DNA from: DAHVFK01 sp963755395
Lineage (GTDB): Bacteria; Pseudomonadota; Gammaproteobacteria; Burkholderiales; SG8-39
Reading direction: 5' to 3'
DNA: 64,000 bases
Assembly (NCBI GenBank): GCA_963755395.1
Contig: CAVWJJ010000002.1
Location: forward strand, 1 to 64,000
Of the stretch, positions 18,896 to 28,124 are shown in pieces. Numbering within the stretch: the first letter of the stretch is position 1; every line of letters starts with the position of its first letter. Made by a program: the position numbers and the translations under genes. The notes under the pieces were generated by a model that worked only from the letters and a program-made list of their open reading frames with translations, had not been told where the DNA came from and did not search any database.

Positions 18896-19369
18896 ATGTT
18901 GCGCAATACGGCGTTGGCGCTGTTCCTGCTCGGATCGGCTGTCGGAGCGGCGCACGCAGACATGTACCGATGCGAGGTCCCGGGCTCGGTCAGCCCGCTG
19001 TACACCAACGATCCGCGTGACACACAAGGCAAGAAATGCACCGTGCTGAGCCGCGAAATCAGCGTCGTGCCGGCGCAGCCGAACGCCGCCGCCAGGCCGT
19101 CACCGCAAGGCTTTCCGAGCGAGTCGTCCGCGGCGCGTGCTTCGGCCAAGGAGCGCCAGCGCGAGATCCTGGAGAAAGAGCTTGCGCGCGAACAGGACAT
19201 GCTCGACAAGGCGCAGAAGGCGCTCGACGAACAAGAGGCAGTGCGCTTCGGCGACGAGCACAACTACGCCAGGGTGCTGGCACGCTTGCAGCCCTACAAG
19301 GACAACGTCGAGCTGCACCAGAAAAATATCGAGGCATTGAGGCGCGAGCTGAGCAATCTTTACCGGTGA
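18896..19369 (+). CDS. small exported protein with C-terminal coiled coil, DUF4124-like
   Basis: I do not recognise a function. The 157-residue product has a signal peptide (MLRNTALALFLLGSAVGAAHA). A short two-Cys segment follows (MYRCEVPGSVSPLYTNDP, then GKKCTVLS) that resembles DUF4124 domains. The rest, from about residue 75 to the end, is a charged Glu/Ala/Arg-rich helix that should form a coiled coil. It sits between glnA and ntrB, a position where I recall similar small exported proteins in other betaproteobacteria. Whether it takes part in nitrogen signalling is unknown. Confidence 0.75.
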   Translation: MLRNTALALFLLGSAVGAAHADMYRCEVPGSVSPLYTNDPRDTQGKKCTVLSREISVVPAQPNAAARPSPQGFPSESSAARASAKERQREILEKELAREQDMLDKAQKALDEQEAVRFGDEHNYARVLARLQPYKDNVELHQKNIEALRRELSNLYR

Positions 19370-19388
19370 CCGCCGGCGGAGCGGCGCG

Positions 19389-20447
19389 GTGAGCACGGGA
19401 TTGGCGGGTCTCGATCTGCTCGCCACGGCGGTCGTAGCGCTGGATGAGGGATTCGTCGTGCGCTATGCCAATCCCGCAGCTGAGAACCTGCTCGATACCG
19501 GCGCCCGGTCGATGATCGGGCAGGCTTTTCCCGGACTTTTCGCGGAGAGCGCCGAAATCGCACACGCCCTGGCGGAGGCGCTCAAGACGCATTGGGACTA
19601 CACCGCGCAGGTGGTGACCTACGAACGACTCGGGCGCGAGCAGCTGCCCTTGTCCTGTGTCGTGACCCGAATCGACGCCGCCGGCCTGCCGCTGCTGATC
19701 GAGTTGCGCCCGATCGAGCAGCAGCTTCGGCTGGCGCGCGAGGAGCGGATGGTGTCCGAGCAGCAGGCCAATCGGGAGCTGATTCGCAACCTTGCGCACG
19801 AGATCAAGAATCCGCTCGGGGGGCTGCGCGGGTCGGCGCAATTGCTCGAGCGGGAGCTCGACAAACCCGATCTCAGGGAATACACGCAGGTCATCATCAA
19901 GGAGGCGGATCGCCTGCAGGCGCTGATGGACCGGCTGTTGACGCCGCACCGTGCGCCGCGCGTCGCGCCGGTCAACATCCACGAGGTGCTCGAACGCGTG
20001 CGCAGCCTGATCCTGGCCGAGTTTTCGTCGGGGGTGGTCATCGAGCGCGACTACGATCCCAGCGTGCCGGACGTCATGGGCGACAAGGAGCAGCTCATCC
20101 AGGTGGTGCTGAATATTGCGCGCAATGCGGCGCAAGCGGTCACTTCCAGGGAGAGCCTTGCCGGTAAAGACGGAACGATTACGTTCAGGACCAGATCCAT
20201 ACGCCAGATCACGCTCGTGCGAAACCGCTATCGGCTGGCACTAGAATTGCAAGTCATCGACGATGGGCCCGGGGTGGCGGAAAGCATTCGCGACCGGATC
20301 TTCAACCCCCTCGTGTCGGGGCGCGACGGTGGCAGCGGGCTGGGCTTGTCGTTGGCGCAGACCTACGTGCAGTACCACCGCGGCGTGATCGAGTGCGATA
20401 GCCGGCCCGGCCGGACCGCGTTCACGATCCTTTTGCCGCTGGCCTGA
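19389..20447 (+). CDS. glnL: nitrogen regulation sensor kinase NtrB
   Basis: A 352-residue soluble histidine kinase/phosphatase that controls NtrC in response to PII. An N-terminal PAS domain (VVALDEGFVVRYANPAAENLL) precedes the H-box NLAHEIKNPLGGLRGSAQLLE with the phosphorylated His. The N-box VLNIARNAAQAV and the G-boxes IDDGPGV and GGSGLGLSLAQTYV follow. There are no membrane segments, as expected for NtrB. It starts at GTG 19389, 19 bp after the small exported protein, and ntrC follows after 23 bp. Confidence 0.94.
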   Translation: MSTGLAGLDLLATAVVALDEGFVVRYANPAAENLLDTGARSMIGQAFPGLFAESAEIAHALAEALKTHWDYTAQVVTYERLGREQLPLSCVVTRIDAAGLPLLIELRPIEQQLRLAREERMVSEQQANRELIRNLAHEIKNPLGGLRGSAQLLERELDKPDLREYTQVIIKEADRLQALMDRLLTPHRAPRVAPVNIHEVLERVRSLILAEFSSGVVIERDYDPSVPDVMGDKEQLIQVVLNIARNAAQAVTSRESLAGKDGTITFRTRSIRQITLVRNRYRLALELQVIDDGPGVAESIRDRIFNPLVSGRDGGSGLGLSLAQTYVQYHRGVIECDSRPGRTAFTILLPLA

Positions 20448-20470
20448 TCCTTGCGAGAGTCTCCGTACAA

Positions 20471-21874
20471 ATGAAGCCAGTGTGGATCGTCGACGACGAT
20501 CGCTCCATCCGTTGGGTGTTCGAGAAGGCGCTCACGCGCGAGGGCATCGCGCACACCTCATTCGCTTCGGCGCAGGAGGCACTGGACGCCTTGCGCGACG
20601 GCGCGCCGCAGGTCCTGGTGTCGGACATCCGCATGCCGGGCCCCTCGGGCCTCGAGCTGCTGCAGAGCGTCAAGCAGCAGCACCCGGAGGTCCCGGTGAT
20701 CGTGATGACCGCTTATTCGGACCTCGAGTCCGCGGTCGCCGCGTTCCAGGGCGGCGCCTACGAGTACCTACCCAAGCCGTTCGACGTCGACCAGGCCGTC
20801 GAATTGATCCGTCGCGCGCTGGAGGAGAGTCAGCGCGAAAGCGCAGCGCTCGAGCCGGATGCGGCGCTGCCCGAGATCCTGGGCCAGGCGCCGGCGATGC
20901 AGGAGGTGTTCAGGGCCATAGGGCGCCTTGCGCAGTCGAGCGCGACCGTGCTGATCACCGGCGAGTCGGGCAGCGGCAAGGAACTCGTCGCGCGCGCCTT
21001 GCACCGGCACAGCACGCGCGCCGCAAAGCCTTTCGTGGCCATCAACACCGCGGCGATGCCAAAGGATCTGCTGGAATCCGAGCTGTTCGGCCACGAGCGG
21101 GGTTCCTTCACCGGCGCCCAGCAGCAGCGGCGCGGGAGATTCGAGCAGGCCGAGGGCGGCACCTTGTTCCTGGACGAGATCGGCGACATGCCCGCCGAGC
21201 TGCAAACCCGGTTGCTGCGCGTGCTTTCGGACGGCACCTTCTACCGGGTCGGCGGCCATCAGCAGATCAAAGCCAACGTGCGCATCATTGCCGCCACCCA
21301 CCAGGATCTCGAGACGCGAGTGCGCGAGGGCAGCTTTCGCGAGGACCTCTACCATCGGCTCAACGTCATCCGAATCCGCATGCCGGCGCTGCGCGAGCGG
21401 CGCGAGGATATTTCGCTGCTGGCGCGGCATTTCCTCGCGCGCAGCGCGAAGCAGCTCGGGGTTGAGCCCAAGCGCTTGTCCGAGGCCGTGGTCGAGTATC
21501 TCGGGCGGCTCGACTTTCCGGGCAACGTGCGCCAGCTGGAGAACCTGTGCCACTGGCTGACCGTCATGGCGCCCGGACAGACGATCGAGCTGGGCGACCT
21601 GCCGGCGGAGTTCCGCGCTCAGCCCGCGCCGACCGCCAAGGCCGACTGGCTCGAAGCGCTGACGGAGGAGGTCGAGCGTCGCCTGGCGCGGGGCGAGAGC
21701 GGAATTCTGGATGTCCTCGGCAGGCAGTTCGAGCGCGCACTGATTCTCAGCGCCCTCGCGCATAGCGGCGGCCGGCGCATAGAGGCGGCGAACCTGCTCG
21801 GGATGGGCCGCAACACCATCACGCGCAAAATCCAGGAACTCGGCATCGAAGACGCCGGCGAAAGCGAAAAGTAG
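20471..21874 (+). CDS. glnG: nitrogen regulation response regulator NtrC
   Basis: A 467-residue sigma-54 activator. The receiver domain has the phospho-acceptor Asp in VLVSDIRMPGPSG and Lys in YLPKPFD. The AAA+ domain has Walker A GESGSGKELVAR and the sigma-54 contact loop as GSFTGA instead of the commoner GAFTGA, plus the Walker B-like LFLDEIGDMP. A Fis-type helix-turn-helix ends the protein (IEAANLLGMGRNTITRKIQELG). Its expected target, the NtrC box before glnA, is 3.3 kb upstream. Frame intact. Confidence 0.95.
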   Translation: MKPVWIVDDDRSIRWVFEKALTREGIAHTSFASAQEALDALRDGAPQVLVSDIRMPGPSGLELLQSVKQQHPEVPVIVMTAYSDLESAVAAFQGGAYEYLPKPFDVDQAVELIRRALEESQRESAALEPDAALPEILGQAPAMQEVFRAIGRLAQSSATVLITGESGSGKELVARALHRHSTRAAKPFVAINTAAMPKDLLESELFGHERGSFTGAQQQRRGRFEQAEGGTLFLDEIGDMPAELQTRLLRVLSDGTFYRVGGHQQIKANVRIIAATHQDLETRVREGSFREDLYHRLNVIRIRMPALRERREDISLLARHFLARSAKQLGVEPKRLSEAVVEYLGRLDFPGNVRQLENLCHWLTVMAPGQTIELGDLPAEFRAQPAPTAKADWLEALTEEVERRLARGESGILDVLGRQFERALILSALAHSGGRRIEAANLLGMGRNTITRKIQELGIEDAGESEK

Positions 21875-21884
21875 GGCGCGCGGT

Positions 21885-22955
21885 CTACTTTTTCGCGCGC
21901 CGGTTGAGCTCCAGTTGCGCGTCGACCAGGGCGACGATCTCGTCGATTGCCTCCAGTTGCATGCCCTTCTGCGCCGCAATCGTCTTTACCAGCAGGTCGA
22001 CGCGCTCAATGTTGGGCGCGCCGCCGTACAGGGCGCGCGCCGCGGACGAAGGACTCGCGAGCCCCTGGGCTGCGGCGGCATACTTCTCGAACGGCACCAG
22101 GTCCTTGTCTGCGGCCCCTAGCGACTTGCACAACCGCACCACCCAGTCGTAGACCGCACGCGCCGCGCCCAGGTCGCCGTGCACGGCCTCGAGGATTGGA
22201 CGCATCCCGTCCTTCGTGATGCAGCGGTAGTTGCCGGCCATCAGCATCGCCCACTTGGCCAGCGGGACGAAGACCGATTCGTGCACTTTCAGCTTGACCG
22301 GCAATTCGATCTTCGCCGTGCCGGTGTCGAAGCGCGCCCGCTCGATTCCGGACTCCAGCTGGCGGAGCATCGCGGTGTGCGCGTCCGAGGCGAAGCGCGC
22401 CGATTTGAAATTGGTCGGCAACCTGACCTGCAGCACGTTGACCTTTTCCTCGGGCGGGCGGAACGCCTGCGGGTCGGGGCTGCACAAAGTGACCAATTCG
22501 GGGTCGAAGCCGGACCATACGTCGGCATCGGTGTAGCAGTTCTTGCATGCCTCCGCGGACACGCCAGGGATGCGCGCCAGGTAGGGCAGTGGCGGCATGT
22601 TCATGATCGACATGCAGGGCAGCTTCGCCTTCGCGATCGCCTGCATCAGCTCGCGTACGCCGGAAGAACCGTACTGGGGTTCCTGCATCGCCAGCGCTAC
22701 CAGGTCGTGCTCGGCCGGACGGATCGCCCCCGGACCGTCGGCCGACAGCTTGCCCGGCAGCTTGCGCGAATCGACCTCAACCAGTCCTTGCCTGCCCTTC
22801 ACGGGCAGTCTCACCCGGGTACCTTCGCGATTGATCAACTCTGCCTCGGCGGGCAGGCAAACCAGCTTGACCGTGTGCCCGGCCAGCAGCAGCTTGGTCG
22901 CCAGGAGCGAACCGTACGACGCGCCGAGAATAAGGATCCGATACGTTTTCGCCAT
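21885..22955 (-). CDS. ketopantoate reductase (ApbA/PanE)-like protein
   Basis: A 356-residue protein with an N-terminal Rossmann start (YRILILGASYGSLLATKLLLAGHTVKLVC) typical of ApbA/PanE. The body is divergent: the second glycine is replaced in GASYGS, and it is longer than the roughly 300-residue ketopantoate reductases. CKNCYTDADVWSGF is an unusual Cys pair. It may be a dehydrogenase of another 2-oxo acid rather than a pantothenate enzyme. It stands alone between ntrC (convergent, 10 bp) and malate synthase (divergent), with a dyad operator-like element in the shared upstream region. Confidence 0.65.
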   Translation of the reverse strand: MAKTYRILILGASYGSLLATKLLLAGHTVKLVCLPAEAELINREGTRVRLPVKGRQGLVEVDSRKLPGKLSADGPGAIRPAEHDLVALAMQEPQYGSSGVRELMQAIAKAKLPCMSIMNMPPLPYLARIPGVSAEACKNCYTDADVWSGFDPELVTLCSPDPQAFRPPEEKVNVLQVRLPTNFKSARFASDAHTAMLRQLESGIERARFDTGTAKIELPVKLKVHESVFVPLAKWAMLMAGNYRCITKDGMRPILEAVHGDLGAARAVYDWVVRLCKSLGAADKDLVPFEKYAAAAQGLASPSSAARALYGGAPNIERVDLLVKTIAAQKGMQLEAIDEIVALVDAQLELNRRAKK

Positions 22956-22983
22956 GAGGGTCTCCTGTCGCGCGTTGGGGTCG

Positions 22984-23004
22984 ATTTCATATCGTGAAAT
23001 TTCA
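22984..23004. promoter_or_regulatory. dyad-symmetric operator candidate between the reductase and malate synthase genes
   Basis: ATTTCA-N5-TGAAAT (22984-23000) is a perfect 6-5-6 inverted repeat. Its right half continues as the perfect palindrome TGAAATTTCA (22995-23004), giving three alternating half-sites. A fourth ATTTCA is at 23043-23048. The cluster is strikingly AT-rich for this genome and lies in the 130 bp divergent promoter region. The regulator is unknown. Confidence 0.5.
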
Positions 23005-23085
23005 ACTCGCCAACCGAAAGAGCGTACTCCTGTCGCGCGACGATTTCATGTTGCGATGCGGTAACCGCGTGCATAAAATGCCGCC

Positions 23086-24687
23086 ATGCCAAGCTCTAAT
23101 CCACTCCCCCAAGGCGTTTCGGTTTCGGCGCCGATCAGCGCTGAATTTGCGCAGATTTTGACCCCCGAGGCGCTCGCGTTCGTCGCCAAGCTGCAGAGGG
23201 CGTTCGAACAGCGTCGCCAGGACCTGCTCGCCCGCCGGGCCGCGCGGCAGAAGGCGTTCGACTCGGGCACGATGCCCGATTTCCTGCCCGAAACCGCCAA
23301 GGTGCGCGGCTCCGAGTGGACCATCGCACCGCAGCCGGCCGACATGCTCGACCGCCGGGTGGAGATCACCGGCCCGACCGACCGCAAGATGGTCATCAAT
23401 GCGCTCAATTCCGGCGCCTCGACCTTCATGGCCGACTTCGAGGACGCCAACTGCCCGACCTGGTTCAACATGGTCGACGGACAGGTCAACCTGCGCGACG
23501 CCGTGCGCCGTGCAATCACGCTGGAGCAAGGCGGCAAGAGCTACCGGCTGAACGAAAAGACAGCTGTCCTGATCCCGCGCCCGCGCGGCTGGCACCTGGA
23601 CGAGAAGCACATGCGCGTCGACGGCAAGCCGGTTGCGGGCGGCATTTTCGATTTCGGGCTCTTCTTCTTCCACAATGCCAAGGAGTTGCTCGCGCGCGGC
23701 AGCGGGCCTTACTTCTACCTGCCGAAGATGGAGTCGCACCTGGAGGCTCGCCTCTGGAACGACGTCTTCGTCATGGCGCAAAGCGAGCTCGGCGTGAAGC
23801 ATGGCTCGATCAAGGCCACGGTGCTGATCGAGACCGTGCTCGCGGCGTTCGAGATGGACGAGATTCTGTGGGAGCTCAAGGATCATTCCGCGGGCCTCAA
23901 CATCGGGCGCTGGGATTACATCTTCTCCTGCATCAAGAAGTTCCGCTCAAACCCGGATTTCTGCCTCGCCGACCGCGCCCAGGTGACGATGACCGCGCCG
24001 TTCATGCGCGCCTACGCGCTGCTGCTGGTGAAGACATGCCATCGGCGCGGCGCGCCCGCCATGGGCGGCATGGCGGCGCAGATCCCGATCAAGAACGATC
24101 CGGCCGCGAACGAGGCGGCGCTGGAGAAGGTGCGCCAGGACAAGCTGCGTGAGGTCACCGACGGCTGCGACGGCACCTGGGTCGCGCACCCTGGGCTGGT
24201 GCCGGTCGCCAAGCAGGTATTCGATGAGCACATGCCGCAGCCGAACCAGTACGGCAAACAGCGTCCGGACGTGTCGGTCGCAGCCAGGGATCTGCTCGAT
24301 TTCCGTCCCGAGGCGCCGATCACGGAGGCCGGCCTGCGCAACAACATCAATGTCGGGATCCAGTACCTCGGCGCGTGGCTCGCGGGCAACGGTTGCGTGC
24401 CGGTGTTCAACCTGATGGAAGACGCGGCGACGGCCGAGATATCCCGCTCGCAGATCTGGCAGTGGATCCGCAGCAAGAAAGGCAATCTGGACGACGGGCG
24501 CAAGGTCACCAAGGAGCTGTTCAGGACGCTGCTCGCGCAAGAGCTGCCCAAGGTCAAGGCCTACCTCGGCGACGAAGCCTACGCGGCCGGCAAGTACGAG
24601 GAAGGCGCGAAGCTGTTCGAGCGCATCACCAGCGACGACAGTTACGTCGAGTTCCTGACCCTGCCCGCCTACGATCTGATCGACTAG
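23086..24687 (+). CDS. aceB: malate synthase A
   Basis: A 533-residue enzyme that condenses glyoxylate and acetyl-CoA to malate in the glyoxylate shunt. Its length and the segments MADFEDANCPTWFN, IPRPRGWHLDEKH, FYLPKMESHLEARLWNDVF and GRWDYIFSCIKKFR fit the A-type family. MTAPFMRAYALLLVKTCHRRGAPAMGGMAAQ and MEDAATAEISRSQIWQW also fit. The catalytic Asp should lie in the last motif group. Isocitrate lyase is not in the window. Start ATG 23086. The last four bases overlap the convergent xthA. Frame intact. Confidence 0.95.
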   Translation: MPSSNPLPQGVSVSAPISAEFAQILTPEALAFVAKLQRAFEQRRQDLLARRAARQKAFDSGTMPDFLPETAKVRGSEWTIAPQPADMLDRRVEITGPTDRKMVINALNSGASTFMADFEDANCPTWFNMVDGQVNLRDAVRRAITLEQGGKSYRLNEKTAVLIPRPRGWHLDEKHMRVDGKPVAGGIFDFGLFFFHNAKELLARGSGPYFYLPKMESHLEARLWNDVFVMAQSELGVKHGSIKATVLIETVLAAFEMDEILWELKDHSAGLNIGRWDYIFSCIKKFRSNPDFCLADRAQVTMTAPFMRAYALLLVKTCHRRGAPAMGGMAAQIPIKNDPAANEAALEKVRQDKLREVTDGCDGTWVAHPGLVPVAKQVFDEHMPQPNQYGKQRPDVSVAARDLLDFRPEAPITEAGLRNNINVGIQYLGAWLAGNGCVPVFNLMEDAATAEISRSQIWQWIRSKKGNLDDGRKVTKELFRTLLAQELPKVKAYLGDEAYAAGKYEEGAKLFERITSDDSYVEFLTLPAYDLID

Positions 24688-25448
24688 CCGATCTCGGCCA
24701 CCACCGGAGTGTGATCCGAAGGACGCTCGAGCTTGCGCGGCGCCTTGTCGATGATGCACGAGCTGCAGCCGGCAGCCAGCTCCGGCGAGAGCAGGATGTG
24801 ATCTATGCGCAGGCCCGCGTTGCGTCGGAAGCCCATCATCCGGTAGTCCCACCAGGAAAACGACTTCTCCGGCTGCTCGAACAGGCGGAATCCGTCCTTG
24901 AGCCCGAGTCCGAGCAACGCACCGAACGCCGCGCGTTCGGGCTCTGATACCAGCACTTGTCCCTGCCATGCCTGCGGGTCGTGCACATCGCGGTCCTCGG
25001 GCGCGACGTTCAGGTCTCCCAGCACGGCCAGCCGAGGGTGGCGCGCGATCTCGTCAGCCAGCCAGTCGCGCAGGGCGGCATACCAGCGCAGCTTGTAGTG
25101 GTACTTTTCGCTGCCCACGGCCTGGCCGTTCGGCGCGTAGAGACACACGACGCGCAAGTTGTCGAGCGTGGCGGCGATCACGCGCTTTTGCTCGTCCGCG
25201 AACCCGGGGATGCCAATCGAGACCTCCCCGAGCGGGTGCCGCGAAACGATCGCGACGCCGTTGTAGGTCTTTTGCCCGCTGAAGGACGCGCGATAGCCGC
25301 TCGCTTCCAGCTCGGCGGCGGGGAACTTGCCGTCTTCGAGCTTGGTTTCCTGCAGGCAGATCGCGTCGGGTTTCGCCTGCGCGAGCCAGTCGGTGAGATG
25401 CCCAAGGCGTACCTTGAGCGAATTGACGTTCCAGGTCGCGAGCCTCAT
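24684..25448 (-). CDS. xthA: exodeoxyribonuclease III
   Basis: A 254-residue AP endonuclease/3'-5' exonuclease of the EEP fold for base-excision repair. The active-site order is complete: WNVNSLKVR, LQETKLEDG (metal Glu), YAPNG, LGDLNVAPEDRDVHDP (Asp/Asn), FSWWDYRMMGFRRNAGLRIDHIL and SDHTPVVAEI (catalytic His). ATG 25448 (MRLATWNVNS) is the natural start; the longer open frame upstream is not conserved. Confidence 0.94.
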   Translation of the reverse strand: MRLATWNVNSLKVRLGHLTDWLAQAKPDAICLQETKLEDGKFPAAELEASGYRASFSGQKTYNGVAIVSRHPLGEVSIGIPGFADEQKRVIAATLDNLRVVCLYAPNGQAVGSEKYHYKLRWYAALRDWLADEIARHPRLAVLGDLNVAPEDRDVHDPQAWQGQVLVSEPERAAFGALLGLGLKDGFRLFEQPEKSFSWWDYRMMGFRRNAGLRIDHILLSPELAAGCSSCIIDKAPRKLERPSDHTPVVAEIG

Positions 25449-25461
25449 GCCGCGACGCTGG

Positions 25462-26097
25462 CTATTTCTTCTGCTCGCCGCCGAAGCGCGGTGCGTAGGG
25501 GCCGAGAGGCTTTTGCTCCTCCTCGGCGGGAGAAGAGGATTCCCCGGCAGGCTGCAGCGGCGAGCTCTGCCCCGGCGCGGTGTAGCCCTCAGGCACGGGC
25601 GCCGCGGACTGCGTGCGCGCCGGCAGCGCGCCCGCCTTCGGATAGCCGCCGATGTCGAGCGCGCTGTCGAACGCACTCTGCTGGAAGCCCTTCTGCACCA
25701 TGCTGCCGACCGTGAGCGTCGGAACCTCGGCCGCTCCCGCAACGCGCTTGAGCTCGGCGTTGGTCTCCGGGCTCCACACCACGATCTCCTTGAACGGCAC
25801 GCCGCGCCGGTTCAGCGCCGCGCGCGCCTTGCTGCAGGGGTCTTTGCAGGACGGAGAGGTGTAGAGCGTGACCGGCGCGTCCTTCATCGCCTTGCTCAGC
25901 TCGAACGGCAGCTGGTCCGTTTCCACCACGCTGCCCCTGAAGGTCTTCCGTTCGACCTCGCGCGCGGAAGGCGGCGGGGGCGTGTCGGTGACGTGAACGC
26001 CTCCCGCGGCGTCGGTCCAGCGATAGAGCTGTTGCGCAGAAGCCGCGCCCGGCGCCAACGCCAGGCACAGGGCGATTGCGGCGGCCGCGTGCCTCAT
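25462..26097 (-). CDS. exported DUF4124-glutaredoxin fusion protein
   Basis: A 211-residue secreted or periplasmic protein: signal peptide, a DUF4124 domain (LYRWTDAAGGVHVTDTPPPP), then a glutaredoxin-like fold (VTLYTSPSCKDPCSKARAALNRRGVPFKEI with SC-x3-C, and VPTLTVGSM with the cis-Pro). A Pro/Ser/Glu-rich tail has no predicted structure. The spacing SCKDPC is not the usual CPYC, so thiol reactivity may differ. Its ATG overlaps the prlC stop (ATGA), so it is co-translated after that peptidase. Substrate unknown. Confidence 0.8.
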   Translation of the reverse strand: MRHAAAAIALCLALAPGAASAQQLYRWTDAAGGVHVTDTPPPPSAREVERKTFRGSVVETDQLPFELSKAMKDAPVTLYTSPSCKDPCSKARAALNRRGVPFKEIVVWSPETNAELKRVAGAAEVPTLTVGSMVQKGFQQSAFDSALDIGGYPKAGALPARTQSAAPVPEGYTAPGQSSPLQPAGESSSPAEEEQKPLGPYAPRFGGEQKK

Positions 26098-28124
26098 GCG
26101 GAAATCATACCATTGTGACGCAGCAGGGCATCGACCTGCGGATCGCGGCCGCGAAAGGCGCGGAACGACTCCGCCGTGGGGCGGGCGCCGCCAACGGCCA
26201 GCACTTCGTCGCGGAAGCGCGCACCGGTGGCCGCGTCAAGCACGCCGTTTTCCTCGAACAGGCTGTATGCGTCGGCCGAGAGCACTTCGGCCCACTTGTA
26301 GCTGTAGTAGCCCGCCGCGTAACCGCCGCCGAAGATATGCGAGAAATTGTTCGGGAAGCGGTTGTAGGCGGGCGGCTTCAGCACCGCGACCTTGTCGCGC
26401 ACTTCCTCGAGCAGCTTGAGCGCCGTGCGCTGGCGGTCCGGCTCGAAATCGAAGTGAAGGTGCATGTCGAACAGCGCAAACTCGATCTGCCGCAGGGTGG
26501 CGAGACCGGAATGGAAGTTCTTCGCCGCCAGCATCTTGTCGAACAGCGCGCGCGGCAAGGCGGCGCCGGTATCGACATTGCGCGTCATGCGCGACAGCAC
26601 GTCCCACTCCCAGCAGAAATTCTCCATGAACTGGCTCGGCAGCTCGACCGCGTCCCATTCGACGCCGTTGATGCCGGAGACGCCGAGGTCCTCGCCGCGG
26701 GTCAGGAGGTGGTGCAGGCCGTGGCCGAATTCGTGGAACAGCGTGATCACCTCGTCGTGGGTGAACAACGCGGGGCGGTTCCCGACCGGACGCGAGAAAT
26801 TGCAGTTGAGATAGGCGACCGGCGTCTGCACCCCCTTGGAGGTGCGGCGCCGGCCGATGGCGTCGTCCATCCAGGCGCCGCCGCGCTTGGTCTCGCGCGC
26901 ATAGAGATCGGGGTAGAACTGCCCTACCAGGGCGCCGTCCGCGTCTCGGATGTCGAAGAACCGAACCTCCGGATGCCAGACTGGCGCCGTGCCAGGCTCG
27001 ATATGCACGCCGTACAGGGTCTGGACCAGGCCGAAGAGCCCGGCGATCACCGCGTCTTCCGGAAAGTAGCGCTTCACCTCGTTGTCGGAAAAGGCGTAGC
27101 GCCGGGCGCGCAGCTTCTCCGCGGCAAAGGCGAGATCCCACGCTTCGAGACGATCGATGCCGAGCTCGCTGCGCGCGAATTCGCGCAGCTCCTGCGCATC
27201 ATGCTCGGCGGAAGGACGCGCGCGCCGCGCCAGGTCTTCGAGAAACCCGAGCACCTGCTCCGGCGTGTCAGCCATTTTCGGCACCAGCGACACTTCAGCG
27301 AAGTTCGGGAATCCGAGCAGGTGCGCTTCTTCGCGGCGCAGCTCGAGGATACGTCCGATGACCGGGGTGTTGTCCCACTCCGGGCGGCCGAACTCGGAGG
27401 CGCGAGTGACGCTCTCGCGGTACATGGTCTCGCGCAGCGCGCGGTCCTCGGCGTACTGCATCAAGGGAAGGTACGAAGGAGCGTGCAGGGTGAATTTCCA
27501 GCCGCCGCCGCCGTCCTTCTGCGCAGCTTCGCGCGCGGCCGCGAGCAGGTCGTCGTGCAGTCCCGCCACGCGCGCGGGGTCTTCGATCACGATCGAATAC
27601 GCGTTGGTCGCATCGAGCACGTTCTCGGCGAACTTGGCTCCGAGCTGAGCCAGTTCGTCCTGAATCGCGCCGAAGCGCGCCTTTTCGTCCGGCGCGAGCT
27701 CGGCCCCGCCGAGACGGAAATCGCGCAGCGCGTTCTGCACCTGGCGCTTGCGCGCGGGAGAAAGATCGGCGTACGCGGCCGAATCGCGCAAGGCGCGGTA
27801 GCGGCGGAACAACCGTTCGTCGTGCCCGAGCTCGGTCCAGTACTGGGTGAGCTTGGGCAGGTTCGCGTTGTAGGCGTCGCGCAGTGCCGGGCTGTCGAGG
27901 ACGCCGTGCAGGTGCGCGACCTGCCCCCAGGCGCGCGCGACGCGCTCATTGGCATCCTCGAGCGGGGTCACGAAGGCGTCCCAGGTGCACGGCACGTCGC
28001 TGCCGGTGACGCGAGCCACGGTGGCGCGACCCTCCGCCAGCAGCTGGTCCATCGCCGGCGCAACGTGCTCCGGCCTGAGCTCCGCAAAGCGCGGCAGTCC
28101 GTCGAAATCGAGCAGTGGATTCAT
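26094..28124 (-). CDS. prlC: oligopeptidase A (M3 metallopeptidase)
   Basis: A 676-residue cytosolic zinc peptidase that degrades signal-peptide fragments and other short peptides. The zinc motif TLFHEFGHGLHHLL lies near residue 460. A downstream GINGVEWDAVELPSQFMENFCWE supplies the third ligand. The N-terminus (LLDFDGLPRFAELRPEHVAPAMDQLL) is the usual PrlC opening, and the C-terminus HIFGGGYAAGYYSYKWAEVLSADAYS is strongly conserved. It overlaps folD by ATGA upstream and the glutaredoxin fusion downstream. Frame intact over 2 kb. Confidence 0.95.
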   Translation of the reverse strand: MNPLLDFDGLPRFAELRPEHVAPAMDQLLAEGRATVARVTGSDVPCTWDAFVTPLEDANERVARAWGQVAHLHGVLDSPALRDAYNANLPKLTQYWTELGHDERLFRRYRALRDSAAYADLSPARKRQVQNALRDFRLGGAELAPDEKARFGAIQDELAQLGAKFAENVLDATNAYSIVIEDPARVAGLHDDLLAAAREAAQKDGGGGWKFTLHAPSYLPLMQYAEDRALRETMYRESVTRASEFGRPEWDNTPVIGRILELRREEAHLLGFPNFAEVSLVPKMADTPEQVLGFLEDLARRARPSAEHDAQELREFARSELGIDRLEAWDLAFAAEKLRARRYAFSDNEVKRYFPEDAVIAGLFGLVQTLYGVHIEPGTAPVWHPEVRFFDIRDADGALVGQFYPDLYARETKRGGAWMDDAIGRRRTSKGVQTPVAYLNCNFSRPVGNRPALFTHDEVITLFHEFGHGLHHLLTRGEDLGVSGINGVEWDAVELPSQFMENFCWEWDVLSRMTRNVDTGAALPRALFDKMLAAKNFHSGLATLRQIEFALFDMHLHFDFEPDRQRTALKLLEEVRDKVAVLKPPAYNRFPNNFSHIFGGGYAAGYYSYKWAEVLSADAYSLFEENGVLDAATGARFRDEVLAVGGARPTAESFRAFRGRDPQVDALLRHNGMISA

